The position numbers were made by a program, and so were the translations under genes. Positions 25,022 through 37,315 of a stretch of DNA of 64,000 nt are shown piece after piece; within the stretch, counting starts at the first letter, position 1, and each line of letters begins with the position of its first letter. Below the pieces are notes generated by a model, which was not told the origin of the DNA, made no database searches, and was given only the letters and a program-made list of their open reading frames with translations. Location: the NCBI GenBank assembly GCA_028023455.1, contig JAQFVV010012405.1, forward strand, positions 1,571,677 to 1,635,676, read 5' to 3'. The stretch is from Epiperipatus broadwayi (lineage: Eukaryota > Onychophora > Udeonychophora > Euonychophora > Peripatidae).

Positions 25022-25285
25022 AGTCTTTCAATCCACAGAAGTACTTTTAGTTAATTCCTTAACCTGCCTCAACTACCATTAAATTCAAAAAACAAAATGG
25101 AAGCAAACATCATCAACTCAAATTCCATGAATGCCGAATTTTAATGTTAGTAGCTTGTTTATTAATTATCTTCATGGACAATTTGAGTTGATGTTTGCCT
25201 CCATTTTGTTTTTTGAATTTAAAGGTAGTTGAGGCAGGGGCAGGTTAAGGAATTAACTGAAAGTATTTCTGTGGATCAAAAGACT
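25022..25285. repeat. Foldback D, downstream of the MGST1 stop
   Basis: The arms run 25022-25130 and 25175-25285, with 'CCTTAACCTGCCTCAACTACC' shortened and inverted in the second arm, and 'CAAAAAACAAAATGGA' in both orientations. It begins about 470 bp past the MGST1 stop codon, so it may lie in or near the 3' UTR, depending on where the transcript ends. Confidence 0.7.
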
Positions 25286-25751
25286 ACATATAATAATTAA
25301 TTACCATTACATTTATTATTATTACAGTAGTTTTTTTAATTATCGGACATTTTATTTGTATATATATTTTATAATGTATATAGATAATATTGTTTTGTAT
25401 GCATAGATTAATTGGAATACTTATTCATATCACTGTTAAATAATATATGGAACATATTAAGACTTTCATTAAGTAATTATATTAATAACTCCTCCAATTT
25501 TTAACTGGGAATAACATTTTTTCATTTGAATTTTTTCTACTGAAAAAAACATACATCAGTTGTTGATTTTTTTTTTTTTTGTCTATTTTTAAATAGAAAT
25601 TTATAATTAATTTTTTTTCTCCAATCTAGAAAAAATAGGTAGTTTTAAAAATGTAAATGTATGCTTAATTTTTTTTAAAAAGTAAGCAATCATTTCTCAT
25701 CATACAAAAGAATTCACCTTGACATATATGATAAAAATTTACAAATATAAA

Positions 25752-25995
25752 TCAAGATAAGGAAGTTAATATAACATTAATTGCCATGCTCAGAGTAATC
25801 ATCCATCCAACGAACCAACTAAGGCTTCTGAAAGGCTGCTGAATAGCAAACAGGTAACAAGCAGTGTGCAAAAATCGTGCTAAGGCAAAAAGTCTAAAAT
25901 AAAAAAAAGCAACAACTGCATCCGGTCTGCTCAAAACATAAAGAAAGCCAATCAAGACAAAGGCAGGAATACTTTCCATGTCATTTAAATGTAAC
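25752..25995 (-). CDS. MGST1: Microsomal glutathione S-transferase 1, exon 3 (terminal)
   Basis: This exon encodes residues 80-159 plus the last base of codon 79, ending in a stop. It begins after an acceptor (TTTTTTAAG at 26002-25996, minus strand) and completes the split Arg codon AG|G from exon 2. It carries the MAPEG signature R-L-H-L-N-D-M-E (Arg79, Asn83, Glu86; glutathione-site residues in the family) and three membrane helices: about 88-101 'IPAFVLIGFLYVLS', 107-128 'VAFFYFRLFALARFLHTACY' and 137-155 'LSWFVGWMITLSMAINVIL'. 'RLFALAR', 'QQPFRSLSWFVG' and 'TLSMA' align with conserved MGST1 positions. The family conjugates glutathione to lipophilic electrophiles and reduces lipid peroxides in ER and outer mitochondrial membranes as a homotrimer (family knowledge). 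The introns before it and before exon 2 are 13,847 and 10,532 bp. Confidence 0.95.
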
Positions 25996-26830
25996 CTTAA
26001 AAAAAAGAATATATATTTTATATATAGATAAATGTTTATGTTAAATATTGTATATGCACAGTTTTAATTTGCACCTATAATTTAAATAATAAAAATGGAA
26101 AATCAATAATATAAAAGACATAACAAAGAATGCTATTTAGGCATGCAATTTTTAAAATTGCATCTCATCTTTGCTTTAAAAAAACAATATTCTAAAACTC
26201 CCAGATCTCTGATATCATTTTCTCTTGTTGACATTCTAATAGAATCCCATTGCGGCTGCATTGTAGCTTGCTATTATTTTCTGCTTCTCTTTCTTGCGTA
26301 AATTCTTACCAACTTTAGTACTGTAATTACAATTATTACACAATTTTCCCAATGAAAAGATGATAGTTCTCTCATTAAGCTGTCCGATACATCATCTCTG
26401 AATCAACACGTGTTTTTATAGCTACAATTGCTACAAAAATTTTAAAACATTAATATATCTGGATTGCAGTTCATGATATGTACTGTGATAGTATCTACAA
26501 TGGAAAACATGCCAACATTAACTTTTGTTTTAAATTGAGAAAAACAATTTCTGTGTTGTTAGAAGTGATTCATATTGTTTTATACCAGTAATGTCTTGAG
26601 TTTCAAGAATATTTTCAAGTAGTTTTCCAAGATTTCATATTGGCAGGAAGAGCATTGGAACAAAAACACACACCTTAAAGTTTTTGTGATGAATAACAAA
26701 ATCAGATTGCAACCTAAAACACTCTCTGATCCAGAGATAATGCTGCAGGAACTTGAAAAGAAAAGCAGACACTTTTCCCTCGGAAGCACTCTGTTCATCG
26801 GTTAATGCTTGCTTATAATATAACTGTTAT

Positions 26831-26989
26831 TTAAACAGGCAAAAACTCACTATACATATTGCCATAAGATCTAGGTGGAGTGCTTTCAGATCCAAGGCTC
26901 CTCACTGATGAAGCCACAGACCAGAAACTAGTCTGGGAATATTGGATGAGTAGTGTGGCAATACGTCTAGTAAGTTTTGCCTGTTTTAA
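26831..26989 (+). repeat. Short K-family foldback with hammerhead, MGST1 intron 2
   Basis: The inverted ends AAACAGGCAAAAACTCACTA and TAGTAAGTTTTGCCTGTTTT enclose a single ribozyme-like block (see 26890-26947). The element resembles a minimal K unit. The two ORFs over this region are artefacts. Confidence 0.7.
26890..26947 (+). ncRNA. Hammerhead ribozyme-like core (K family), partly decayed
   Basis: Distal stem I ATCCAA (26890-26895) pairs with TTGGAT (26942-26947). Proximal stem I TCCTCA faces TGGGAA (one mismatch). CTGATGA at 26905-26911, GAAA at 26924-26927, palindromic stem III ACTAGT, predicted cleavage after C26933. Stem II is damaged compared with the GGC/GCC of other copies. Confidence 0.55.
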
Positions 26990-28709
26990 TGGTGAATTCA
27001 TATCATTATTCATAACTAAATTTGCAGGCATTGATTCTGTCAAAAAATACTTTGAAGGCTTGAATAAGAATAAGGTAATCACCCTAAAGTAACAATAGAC
27101 ACTGTTAGCTTTTGGCAAAAATATATCATAAATATTTCTTAATAAATTATTCTATTTTCTCAATCTTTATTTTATTTTAACATTCTTATCTTTAATTACT
27201 AAATTTCTCCAATGATTTAGAGTTTTGTTTTATATATATATAATTCCCATACTACCCTACTTATACTATCACTAAGTATTATTTGATTTTATCCATTCTT
27301 ATCTTAACCCATATTCCCTCATTCTCTAAATCCCTATTCCATTCAATTAGTTTCCTTCATCTTCTGCTTTTAATTTCTTAATATTCTATACATGCCTCCT
27401 TCCTTAACTTGAATAACTTTCTTTTTTTTCTTTCTTTTTGACCATTTGTTATCTTCAAGTTAATTATAATATTAATTCATAAATATTAATTTTAGTTGTC
27501 TTTACTTCTAATCCTTCTGTTATCTTTCACAACCTAATCTTATTTCGATAAAATATCCAATTCTTTCATATTAAAACTAATAACAATAAGGTTACAGTTG
27601 GTTTCCCCATTTAAAACTTAACTACTTATTAAGCATATTGTAAAACAAAAGGGATAAGATTAATTGTTTAAATAGTCTACTGCAGAATAAAACCATAATC
27701 AACAGTGCCTCAAAGAAGAACAATGGTGGAGAAGATATTATTCAGCAGTTTTGTCAAGTGCTGATGGTAATTTAAGCTGTTTTACTTTTCTGTTTTACTC
27801 TTTAGCTGAAAATAGCTGGACACCCATTTACTAACCAATAGATGGTTGACTATCTGAAAAAAAAATCCTATGCCTGACTGCAACATAAAAAAAGTTTAAG
27901 TGTAACCCAGGTTATAGACATGAACAGTGTATGTGCGACCATTGCCCTCAAGACCAGACAATAAACAAAATTTCCAATTTTTAAGTTAATCAATAGTAAA
28001 CTTCAATCAAATGCCTTGACTCATTAATAGACTACTATTATATCAAATTAAATATCAAATGACTCCTTTCTTCTCAAATTCACTTTCAATTGTATTAAAC
28101 AGTAGCACCCACTTCATTCATCTGTTTCCATTAAAACAAATGTTGACTGATTAGTGAACACCATATGAACATGGCAATAAGCAGTGATTGCATCAATAAA
28201 CATTAAATGTCAAATTAGCTAGCAATTGTTTGTGGACAATGCTATCTGCTGTCCATTGACCTAGGCAATTTTTACTTTGGTGAAGCAGTGAATTAAACAA
28301 TCACTTTTGTCTAATTTTATTATTTTATTTGAACTATATTTATTTGTTCTATTTCAGAGGCATCTATTGCAAGATGGAGAAATTAATGAGCATTGAATGG
28401 TAACGCTATATAAATATCACCAGACTAGAGTGATTTATGATTAGTGGTAATTTTTAGTGAAAAACAAGATATCCATCCATTCACAGATCTAATAGCCACT
28501 TACGTTTCTTTTACACTATTCAAGCTAATAACCAGATTTTAAAAATGCTCTAAGGTTTAAAACCTTAGTCAACATTCTTAGCATATTATAAAGGTTTGAT
28601 AATATATCATAAATAATGGATTTGGATGACCTGTTTTATATTAACTGAACTCACTACCAGGGATGGTATATATCAAAAAACATTACACAATTTTATTTGA
28701 TTAACTTTC
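26990..28709. other. No gene recognised; MGST1 intron 2
   Basis: A pyrimidine-rich stretch (27150-27560) and otherwise unassigned intronic sequence. No conserved exon seen on either strand. Confidence 0.4.
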
Positions 28710-28725
28710 CATGAAGCAGTATTTT

Positions 28726-28832
28726 TTTTTTCATATGTCACAGCATCGACCGGGAGGCGAACCCACAACTGTCTGCAACCAACTACTTTCTTGCAAGGTG
28801 ACTATGTTGACCTCTCGGCTAACAATGCTTGA
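28726..28832 (-). mobile_element. SINE-1, copy 2, with intact target duplication
   Basis: In minus orientation it reads box A TTAGCCGAGAGG, box B GGTTCGCCTCC, the end GACATATG and a poly-A run. It is flanked by a perfect 16-bp direct repeat CATGAAGCAGTATTTT (28710-28725 and 28833-28848), the target duplication of LINE-assisted retroposition. Confidence 0.88.
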
Positions 28833-29745
28833 CATGAAGCAGTATTTTATTCTATTTATTATTATATAATAAAAATTGTTATTATTGGATTTAAAAAACC
28901 CATACATATACATTTATTGTGCATGTAAGTAATAATAAACATATATAAAAAGATTTTTCCCTTTTTTAAATCTTAAGTAGACCAACCAAAGAGATCTCTA
29001 ACTAGTTTTCTAGCCATATGTAGTATATTTATTGACATTGGAATTGTTTTTAGACAGCTAAAGGTAATCTGCAGAGATCTCCCAGGTTATAGATAAACTC
29101 TTCATTTCTCTTCTTGCAAGCTTAATGGTTATAGATTATGTAGTTCAAAGCTTCTGTTGCATAGTCAAATAAGTCAAATGCTATTAAATTTTATTTCTGA
29201 AGCAGATGAATGCAGTATTGGTATTATTGAACATGTTGGCAAGTTCCAGTAATTTTAAAAAAGATCCAGCTGATTTTGCCATAGTATCTGGAAAAAAAAT
29301 TGTCTGGAATCTCACAAAAAATCCCTTTTCTCATTCCATAATTCTAAGACAATTTGAAAGAATTCTTGGATGAGCATTTAGAAAAGAATATTGATATTGG
29401 ACATTTTTGACTTGGTAAAACTATATCTTAAGTTAGCAAAAAACTGGCATATTAAACAGTTTGTCATATATTTTGCCGTCTGATATCTAGTGAAGGAATA
29501 TGTTGAAGAACAAGAAATGACTACAAGGATATAAGTTCAAGTGCGATTACTATTTCTCATGGAAGTATTTAATTGAGTAGTGAACATCAAATAAAATATT
29601 CCACTCTATGTCAAAATTTGTTAGGCAAACTCTTTTATTCTCCTTAGTCCTATGCCATCTAGTGTAAGCTTTAGTAAACAAAAAATGTCAGATTGTACTG
29701 TTTAATAGATCCATATCCAGCACTATCCTGTTCAAATATCGCCAG

Positions 29746-29790
29746 ATTTTTAGCTTATGGCTTTCGTCAGTTGCACTTAAACCTTTTGGA
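29746..29790 (-). ncRNA. Decayed hammerhead-like core
   Basis: The minus strand reads CTGACGA, then a hairpin AGC-CATAA-GCT, then AAAAATCTGG where intact copies have GAAAC..GTCTGG. The first G of GAAA is lost, so it should be inactive. Confidence 0.35.
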
Positions 29791-32700
29791 TTGAATGCAC
29801 CTTTCCTCCAACAGCCATTTTTTATTATGTTATTAAGCTACCAGCCTAAACTGAAAAGCTTTTTAATTTTTCAATGAAAGCTTATTTACTGGTAATGCTA
29901 TATAGCTGAATTTATTCAGTTTCATTATATTATAGTGACTTTAGTTTTTTATAACTTTAGGCATCTTTATTCTTTAGTCAGAATTGATACAAAAACAATA
30001 ATATATTGAAGCGGTCTTATATATACATGCATATATATATATGCTTCATGTATATATTATATAAGAAAAAAAGAATTTTGCAAGATAAAATATTGAGTTT
30101 GATAACAAAATTTAATTTTGTTATGAATATGCAGGTGTGAATAAAAGGGAGCTCAAGTCAGCAAAGAAAGAAAGTTTAACTTTCTAATTAATTAAAATCA
30201 ACTGATGTTAAAAGAATATGAATTAAATTCTAATTTTAAAATTTACTTTACTGTTGTTAATATCATTACAGTAAAAGGTGACAAGAAATACGTAATTACT
30301 GTAAGAAAATTAGATAAAACCAAAGGTATTTGGAATTTAAAGAAAATGTAATTAGTAAAATTTTAAAATTAGACTAGATCAGGATTACGATCAGTAAGAC
30401 CTTTTTTTAGATAATAAAGGAAAGTTATTTAAGTTTTAAAATTAATTAATTAATTAATTTGGAGAAGATCCAGATGCCTTTGTTTTGAAGGGAATATATA
30501 TATAAGCAGGGAAGAAAGTTTTAGTTCTAGTTTTTTCTTTTTGATAAACTATTATAAGTCATGCCATGATCAATGAGTAGAGGGCGTCAATTTCTCTGAC
30601 CATATCCAGGGAGGATGAGTGTGGAGTCCCCATGGTACTTATAGGTTATGCCATTAAAGTTCCTACCTATATATGACAATCAAAAATACTGATATACCCT
30701 GCTGTGACCATCAAGACCCCAATATATAATGCTAATGATTATTAGAAGCATCCGAGTGATCATCCAGCCAATATTCAAGAGCACTATTCCAGAAGACCAA
30801 CAAACTGCACCATGAGGTTCAGCATGGTGTTTTACTATTCATCAAAATCCTTCATGGTCTGTTAAAATAGTGATTTATTTTAACTTTATAAATTTCAATT
30901 TACCGGTAAACAATTCTCGTACCTTTAACATTCTGCCTTCTTTGCTTGAGTAATTTATATATTAATCATTCTGTAAAATATATTTCTTATTATATTATTT
31001 AAATATTCTTATTGCATTATTTAAAATATTTTTCTTATTGTATTATGACCTATGCTTAATTAATTGTACATATTAAGTAGAGTCGACTATTGTAATATAC
31101 TCGATCCTTCTTAAATCTGCTAATTTACTTTTAAGAATGAGATGGAGGTAAATTTAGTAAATATATTTCAGTGACTAAAATATTTAATGTCATCTAAAAG
31201 AAGTCCAGTAATTCTGTCAAAGCAAGATATTTAAATCCCTTCTCTCATCGATTCTAATTTGTTTTTTTTTATTTGCTATTTTAAACTTATCTATTTAAAA
31301 TCTGTTATTTCAAAGATGTCATTTAGCCATTAATACAATTGCAAATGGTTTATAAACAACTTCCAATTTTTAAAAATTAAAGTCAAGTGCTAGGAAGTAA
31401 AAACTTTATTTTTAAAAGGAACAAATATATACGTATGCTGTAGAGATATTTTAATTCTATAAAATCTTTTAATACTATTTAATGTATTCTGCAGATATGC
31501 TATTTAATTCTATAAAACTTGCGATATAATTAATGAAATATATGTATACTGCAGATACAATATTTTAATTCTATAACACTTTTAATATAATTTAATGTAT
31601 ATATTATAATTGTGAGGCTATTGTATCAATGTTTCATCATATATGTAAGACCTATGAGGCAGATTTCCAATTAAGCAGGGTGTAATTTTCTGTACAAATT
31701 TTTTTAGAATAACTGTGTAGGTCTTGCTTTAGCCTAGATAATAGATGTCCACATATTGGAAACTTACGACATGACTGTTCACATTTTATTTTATATATAT
31801 ATTTAATTTTAAAAACAATTATTCATTATTTTATATAAATTGGTATTGCTGGGTTGTCTAACTTCATGTTTATTTTTATTTTGTTCCTCCAGCAAATGAA
31901 CATTCCTGCTTCAGAGAAAATGGAACAGCCGGGTCCTTTTTGGATATGATCCATGCAAATGCGGGAATATTCCTTCTATTTCAGACCCTGAGGGCCTTTA
32001 TTTTTGTATCTTTAATTAGACAGTGGATTGTTCCTGCCTACTGGTGAGATTTATTAATGATTATGGGGGAAACTCTCATTCCTTCCTACCATGATCCATT
32101 TATTTCATAGAGACTTGGGTATGGCCTCACGGAGGCAAGCATATTCCAGTCTACTTCATCATTGGATTAAATTCAGTACTGCCTCCCTTGTGTATGTTAA
32201 AGTCTGGTATTTAGGTATTGGTGGGTCATAATTATGAGAACTATGCAATCATCTATTTTAACCAGATTTCTTGGAGTTAATTCACATGTTTTCTCTTATA
32301 GCCTTAATTTAGTATCAAATCCCTGCTTGAGTGATATCTGCCCTAGCGATAATCAAATTTACCATCCAAAATTATATATTTGTGTGTATTGAAATTCCTT
32401 GTAAATCTCACAAATTAAATGTCACATAGTGCCATCTCTTATAGGTTTAGCAATAAATTAAGCAGTATTCATTTATTTTGTTTATAATTTTATACTAATA
32501 AAGTATTCATTCATACTTCACATGTATATTGCATTGGGTGTCTTCTTTGTCACAAGGGAAATCAGATAGCTATAATCTCTCTCTCTCTCTCCCACTGACC
32601 TCCAGACTAAATAAAATGAAATATCATGTGTCATTAGAATGAGTTGTGGTGGTATAAATTACCCTAGTGGTGATTTTGCTGTTGTCCGCTCATTTCGACA

Positions 32701-32830
32701 GTTACAATATCACATGACTATCAACACATCATTTGATCCCAGATCATACATTGCTATTCATTAACAAGCTTTTTTATTCTTCCTATTCTTATGCTAGCCA
32801 AGTGCATGATTAAAAAAAAATCTAAAAAGC

Positions 32831-32875
32831 TTCTCAATGATGAAAGCTATAAGCTAGATATTAATCTGGGGGTAT
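32831..32875 (+). ncRNA. Decayed hammerhead-like core
   Basis: CTCA, then ATGATGA (C3 changed to A), hairpin AGCT-ATA-AGCT, GATA in place of GAAA, then AATCTGGG. Stem I CTCA/TGGG is kept. Probably a fossil of the L family. Confidence 0.35.
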
Positions 32876-33109
32876 TTGAATAGAACAGCATTGGACAAAG
32901 ATTTATTAAGAATTATCATTTAATATCTATTAATTGCTAAATTTATCTTAGATGACATAAGAGTAGGGAGAAGAAAAGTGTTTTGCATAAGCTATGGTCA
33001 TGTGATAAATAATTTCTTTACTGATTCCAATTGAAAAGGTTAATCAAAAAAAATTTTTTTTTCAAGTGTTTTAGTGGTATAATGACTTTTTACATATTAA
33101 ATACGCCAA

Positions 33110-33590
33110 TCACATGACTTTCTCAGTTTACTCATGTTTTCAAAAATTGTTCTCTTCACTTTACTCTAAGTTATCTACTGCAAGCTTGAATAGACAATGG
33201 ATTTTAGTAGAATAGTGTTATAATAATCTCCAGACCTATTTCTGGTTTTTGGCTTCATCAATGTGATCCAGGAACTAATGCACGCATTAGATCCGGAGAA
33301 TGACTGCTTTCCTTAATAGTGACATTAGTTTTATGCTAACGGTAAACCCCTTCTACCATTTGGCTAGAAAGATTAATATCAGTATTACATGGCATTCTCA
33401 ACTTACTCATATGCTTCCAAAAGTATTCTCTTCACTCACTCTGAAGCCCTCTATTGTAAGACTGAGTAATCAATGGATACTGGATGATATAATTATGGGA
33501 TGTAAATCATATAGCCTAATACCATCTAGTATCCAGTTGGTAAAGATTACACTGAGTGGCTTTAGAGTAGAATAAAGAAAGCTCCTTTGG
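33110..33590. repeat. N-family repeat (direct repeat pair with decayed hammerhead)
   Basis: The segments 33115-33215 and 33388-33480 resemble each other ('TTACTCAT.T..TCCAAAA', 'TTCTCTTCACT'). Between them, the minus strand at about 33225-33275 reads TTGATGA..CCAGAAATAGGTCTGGAGAT, a mutated ribozyme core. A related copy lies at 54715-54960. The 91-codon ORF here is not a gene. Confidence 0.4.
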
Positions 33591-33894
33591 GGATAATTAG
33601 ATATATTTTTTTTAAAAAATAGAATAATTTTAATATTTTTAGATATTATTCAAGCAACAAAAATTTTGAATAATATTTCATTAAAACATCATAACTATTT
33701 TAACTTGGTAAATGAATGTATATCTCACTCTGCTTATTTATTTTAACAATTTGAAATAAACATTTTCAGCTGAACATCTCCTTTGCTAAAAATGTTGATT
33801 CATAAACCCATATCAAAACTCGTTACTAGTTAGAATGTGCTCATATATCTCTGTGCTTAATAAATAATATTAAATTATTTATATATTCTTTTTC

Positions 33895-34510
33895 AAAAGA
33901 TATCAAGGCACTGAATTCTAAAGAGAGAAAAAAAATATTTGATAAAATATTTGCAAATAAACCAATATTAAATACATAAATAAATATTAAGCTACAGCAA
34001 TACTTCTACAAGTATGTTATAGGAAATTGTGGCTACACTTTAGATTGGCAATAGCTTAGTGTATGCGTAATAAATTTTATATGATACCTCCAGTTTTGTT
34101 TTATGATGCACTTACACACAACACATATATATGTAATATAATAAGTGTGTTAGTAGTTCCTAAGCAAGTTTTTTTCAATAAATGCCGGAAGAGAAAGCAT
34201 TTAAAATCTCTATCTAGAATTATCCCTATCCCCAAACTGTTTTCGAGCTGATGGTTCTCCTCAATGAGGCGCTGGGATATTCAGACACTAGATCTAAAAG
34301 ACCAACTCAAGTGCAGCATTTATCTAATACTTAATTATTAAGTAGAAAATATGAAAATTTTAGATATCTATATCTCTTCAAATCCAGCTATTGAGATAGA
34401 TTTTAAATGCTTTCTCTTGCAGCATTTATTGGAAAAGCTTGTTTAGAGCTATTAGCTTGCTCATTATATTACATTTTAATACAAGCTTATTAAGTTAAAT
34501 CACACGATGT
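33895..34510. repeat. L-family foldback (MGST1 intron 2)
   Basis: Inverted pieces 'GAGAAAGCATTTAAAATCTC' (34192-34211) and 'TTTTAAATGCTTTCTCTTGC' (34400-34420) bracket a ribozyme-like core and the L-family segment 'TTATTAAGTAGAAAATATGA'. The right side continues with 'AGCTATTAGCTTGCTC' and 'CAAGCTTATTAAGTTAAATC', as in the other L copies. Confidence 0.6.
34222..34278 (-). ncRNA. Hammerhead-like core (L1), C3 mutated
   Basis: Distal stem I ATCCC/GGGAT is perfect; proximal stem I CCTCA/TGGGG. The core reads TTGAGGA (C3 to U), then a hairpin with GAG/CTC, GAAA, and AACAGTT as stem III. The C3 change should abolish cleavage, but the paired stems are informative because they differ from the K and J stems yet remain complementary. 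Confidence 0.5.
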
Positions 34511-34916
34511 ATGTTCATAATAATTGGTAAAATAGTATACAATAAATAAACATTGAAATTAATTCTATAACTTTTGATAAAATAATATATAAATACTTAA
34601 GCAACAACTATAACTATCTTATAGTATGATTATAATCTCCAATAGCATTTACAATTAACATTTAAAAACTTCATTAAAGTCATCCGATATTTACATTCCA
34701 ACATAAGTAGCCAAACTTTCCATAATTTTTTACATATTGCTACTTTTGCCAAGTTAAAAGACACAGTATTTCATCATAGGGAAAGAATTTCTGCAATTAA
34801 ATTAGTTGTTTATACAGATGTTATTTTACTTATTATCACCGCAGTTAAAAACTTTTTAACAGCACACACCTTTTTTACTTTCAAAAATATATATGTCTTA
34901 TAAAATATATAACGTT

Positions 34917-35067
34917 CTTTTCACATTAAAACCAATAAAAACACTCTTCTTTTTTCTTTCCAAAAACTTTATTTTGTTGACACCATATATATACATTTAC
35001 CTGTTTACCACATCCAACAATTTTGGAAAGAAAAAAGGAGTGTTTTGATTGGTTTTAATGTGAAAAG
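34917..35067. repeat. Foldback E inserted in LINE-B4
   Basis: The arms 34917-34965 and 35021-35067 are near-perfect complements (CTTTTCACATTAAAACCAAT ...), around a 55-nt loop. No ribozyme core is visible. Confidence 0.75.
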
Positions 35068-35363
35068 ATCATTATACCTGTCATTTTACCTAATTTATTG
35101 ATTACATGGAAGTGATAGCTGGACTATTTGCTAATGCAACATAATGGTTTCAGAAAAATTTCATTTAGGATGTTGTATAAAATTTTAAAAATACAATGAC
35201 AAGCAAGATCTTAAGATGAATCATTAAAGTTCTTCAATTTGCTGGATGTAATATTCTAGACTCAAATATTGTATAATCACATCTTTGTATGGATTATAAA
35301 ACAAATGAATAATACAACTTCATATAGAGTTTTATGATGAACTTGGACATTGTTTTTCATGAC

Positions 35364-35976
35364 TGTTATAGTCCTCCCTTTTCTCAGAAGTGGATTATTC
35401 CAGATTCCTTCTTATCTGATCGGATTAAACATTGTTTGCTGCTGGCCAATAAATAGGCTGATGTACAGCTACACATATAGCCAATGATTAATACAGGCCA
35501 ATAAGCAAGGATGCTCGCTGAATCCAAATGTTTTCAGTAAGATCAGGGATGTCAGCCTTTTGTGAGAACAGGGGGAGAACGTCTGTCTAACCTACAAAGA
35601 CAGTACGCGTTCTCCCAGGGAAGCTCTGCTAACCTGAATAGCAGTAAGGATTCCCATGACAGCGATGCGCTATTTGTCAACACAGCTAGGCAAGTCCACA
35701 GAGGGACTGCACGCTGCTAATACTACTGTTGACTTGAAGCAAACTGTCTTGTACAGCCGGAAGAGTCATACCCCATACCCGTGAGTCAAGCTCAGGTGTA
35801 GCTGGAAGCGGTAGGACCACAAGACACAGAGCCCAAAGTTTACGTTAATCTATAATATTCAGTATTAATAATATGTATATATTCTCTTGTATTATATATA
35901 TTTGTAGATATAATAAAGATTATATTAATTGTAACTTGAGCATTTGTATGAATTCAGACCAAACACAGCAGTGGCA
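35364..35976 (+). mobile_element. LTR-like GC-richer insertion in LINE-B4
   Basis: The block starts TGTTATAGTCC and ends near GTGGCA, has an AATAAA signal at 35912-35917 close to the end, and is clearly richer in G+C than its surroundings. LINE-B4 sequence resumes immediately after it, so it is an insertion of about 613 bp. The TG...CA ends and the poly-A signal fit a solo LTR; it shares its TGTTAT start with the 3' LTR at 48091. No matching target duplication is seen, so the exact ends are uncertain. Confidence 0.45.
35573..35616 (+). other. Strong hairpin within the LTR-like block
   Basis: GGGAGAACG (35573-35581) pairs perfectly with CGTTCTCCC (35608-35616), and the inner CTGTCT pairs with AGACAG. 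It could be a structured RNA element of the LTR transcript. Confidence 0.55.
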
Positions 35977-36315
35977 AAGGCAGATCCCAGTTACATTATA
36001 AAGCTTATCTGATGGATATCATAAATAAATGCAAATTTTCATTGGGAAGATATAGAAAAATATGACTACCTCGGAGAGCTACAATTACAGTATTGAAATA
36101 CTTAAGAGAAATGTTTGTTCACAAAATGTTAAGAGATGGCATCATAAGATATCAAAATAATAATAATAATAATAATCAACAAGCATGTTCTATGTGTTGA
36201 TATATATTTGTAATTCTCTGATTGTTTTATCTAGCCATCACAAAAGTCATCTTTAGTATAGTATTATTTTCATTTACATTGTTTTTTTTCTTGGAGTGAG
36301 AATGGCAATCTTTAA

Positions 36316-37160
36316 TTTACCTTATCCTCAAATCGTTTTCCACATGTAAAAGAAAACATAGCCAAAAATACTGAATAGTCTGCAAACTGATTTAAATTTA
36401 TCCACAGTAAAACACAATTTCTTAAGCAATGATTCATATTAATGAAACCACCAATAGTATTCAACCCGCATTTGAACATTATTATAAAATGTAATATTAC
36501 ATTTATTGACTTTATCAACAATAATCTCTACATTAATAATTAAATAACCAGCACAATATTGTGTGATTTTTATTTTTAAAATTTAACTGTAAATGCTAGT
36601 GGAGATAGATGTTATACTATAAGCTAGCTAAAGTTTGTTATTTATTTATTGTTTGATAAATTGGTTTAATGAAAACTGCAGTTATATCCGATGTTTTGTT
36701 ATATGTATATATAACAAATTTAGTTAATCTGTTAACAATACTTTATTCCAAGGAAAGATAGGATTAGAGACTTAGAAATCTGTTTTAATAGAAATGGTCT
36801 GTTTTCAACACACATTTATCAATGAAAATATTATAAAAATTCAGCCATGATTAAAATACTGATGTTGTGCAAAAAGTTATTTCCCAAATATTCACTTCAA
36901 AACTTCATGACTTAGCATGTAAATATAGATTAATATTTGTTTCATAAATGTCAAATATAATTTGTTGGATTGTTGCCAAATTGAATTGAATATGTGAACA
37001 TTATTTAACTGATGCTTCAAAGATTAGTGCAATTATACAGTTTGAATAATTGCTTAATAGAATTTTTAAAACTAATTAATCACTTTCAAAATACTAAACC
37101 ATCATTTGCTGTAATAATTCATTCAAAATGAGTATGGCCTTTAACTCCCTCAAAAAAATA
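36316..37160. other. No gene recognised; MGST1 intron 2
   Basis: AT-rich intronic sequence with no identified repeat. An (AAT)n run lies just upstream at about 36156-36176. Confidence 0.4.
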
Positions 37161-37164
37161 ACAA

Positions 37165-37315
37165 AACAATTAAAACAGGCAAAACTCACTATACGTATTG
37201 CCACACACAGCAAGCTAGAGTAATCAATGGATGTCAGAAGGCTTGTGCATAAAATCCCCATCTAGTGCCTACTCATCCAATATCCCCAGACTAGTTTCTG
37301 GCTTGTATAACAACA
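37165..37315. repeat. K-family repeat fragment (MGST1 intron 2)
   Basis: It reads 'AAACAGGCAAAACTCACTAT', 'AGTAATCAATGGATGTCAGA', 'ATCCCCATCTAGTGCCTACT' and 'CCCCAGACTAGTTTCTGGCT', and is cut off within the ribozyme core (minus strand), so CTGANGA is missing. Confidence 0.65.

Larger units (their letters stand above)
28850..33100. other. No gene recognised; MGST1 intron 2
   Basis: Unassigned intronic DNA. Less AT-rich patches at 30590-30840 and 31880-32240 have no recognisable protein or RNA. It contains an AATT run (about 30445-30462), a CT microsatellite (about 32575-32592) and two decayed hammerhead-like cores (29746-29790 minus, 32831-32875 plus). Confidence 0.4.
34690..36315 (+). pseudogene. 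LINE-B4, RT C-terminus and 3' UTR, interrupted
   Basis: It matches LINE-B1 from about 16160 onward ('TTGCCAAGTTAAAAGACACA', then a 'GATGAACTTGGACATTG' block) and LINE-B2 from about 63265. It is broken by foldback E (34917-35067) and by an LTR-like block (35364-35976), after which LINE sequence resumes at 'GCAGATCCCAGTTACATTAT'. The 3' UTR 'CATCTTTAGTATAGTATTAT' matches LINE-B2. Non-coding remnant. Confidence 0.6.

Noticed and set aside
25022-25285. CRISPR-like or rRNA-like structure in the palindromes
   Set aside because: Arms are single inverted pairs, not spaced direct repeats, in a eukaryotic intron-rich context; no CRISPR arrays or rRNA seen anywhere.
25300-25360. AATAAA words on the minus strand as an MGST1 poly-A signal
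   Set aside because: AATAAA is too frequent in DNA this AT-rich to choose one without transcript data.
33300-33575. 91-codon ORF
   Set aside because: It lies across an N-family repeat unit and has no domain or splice context.
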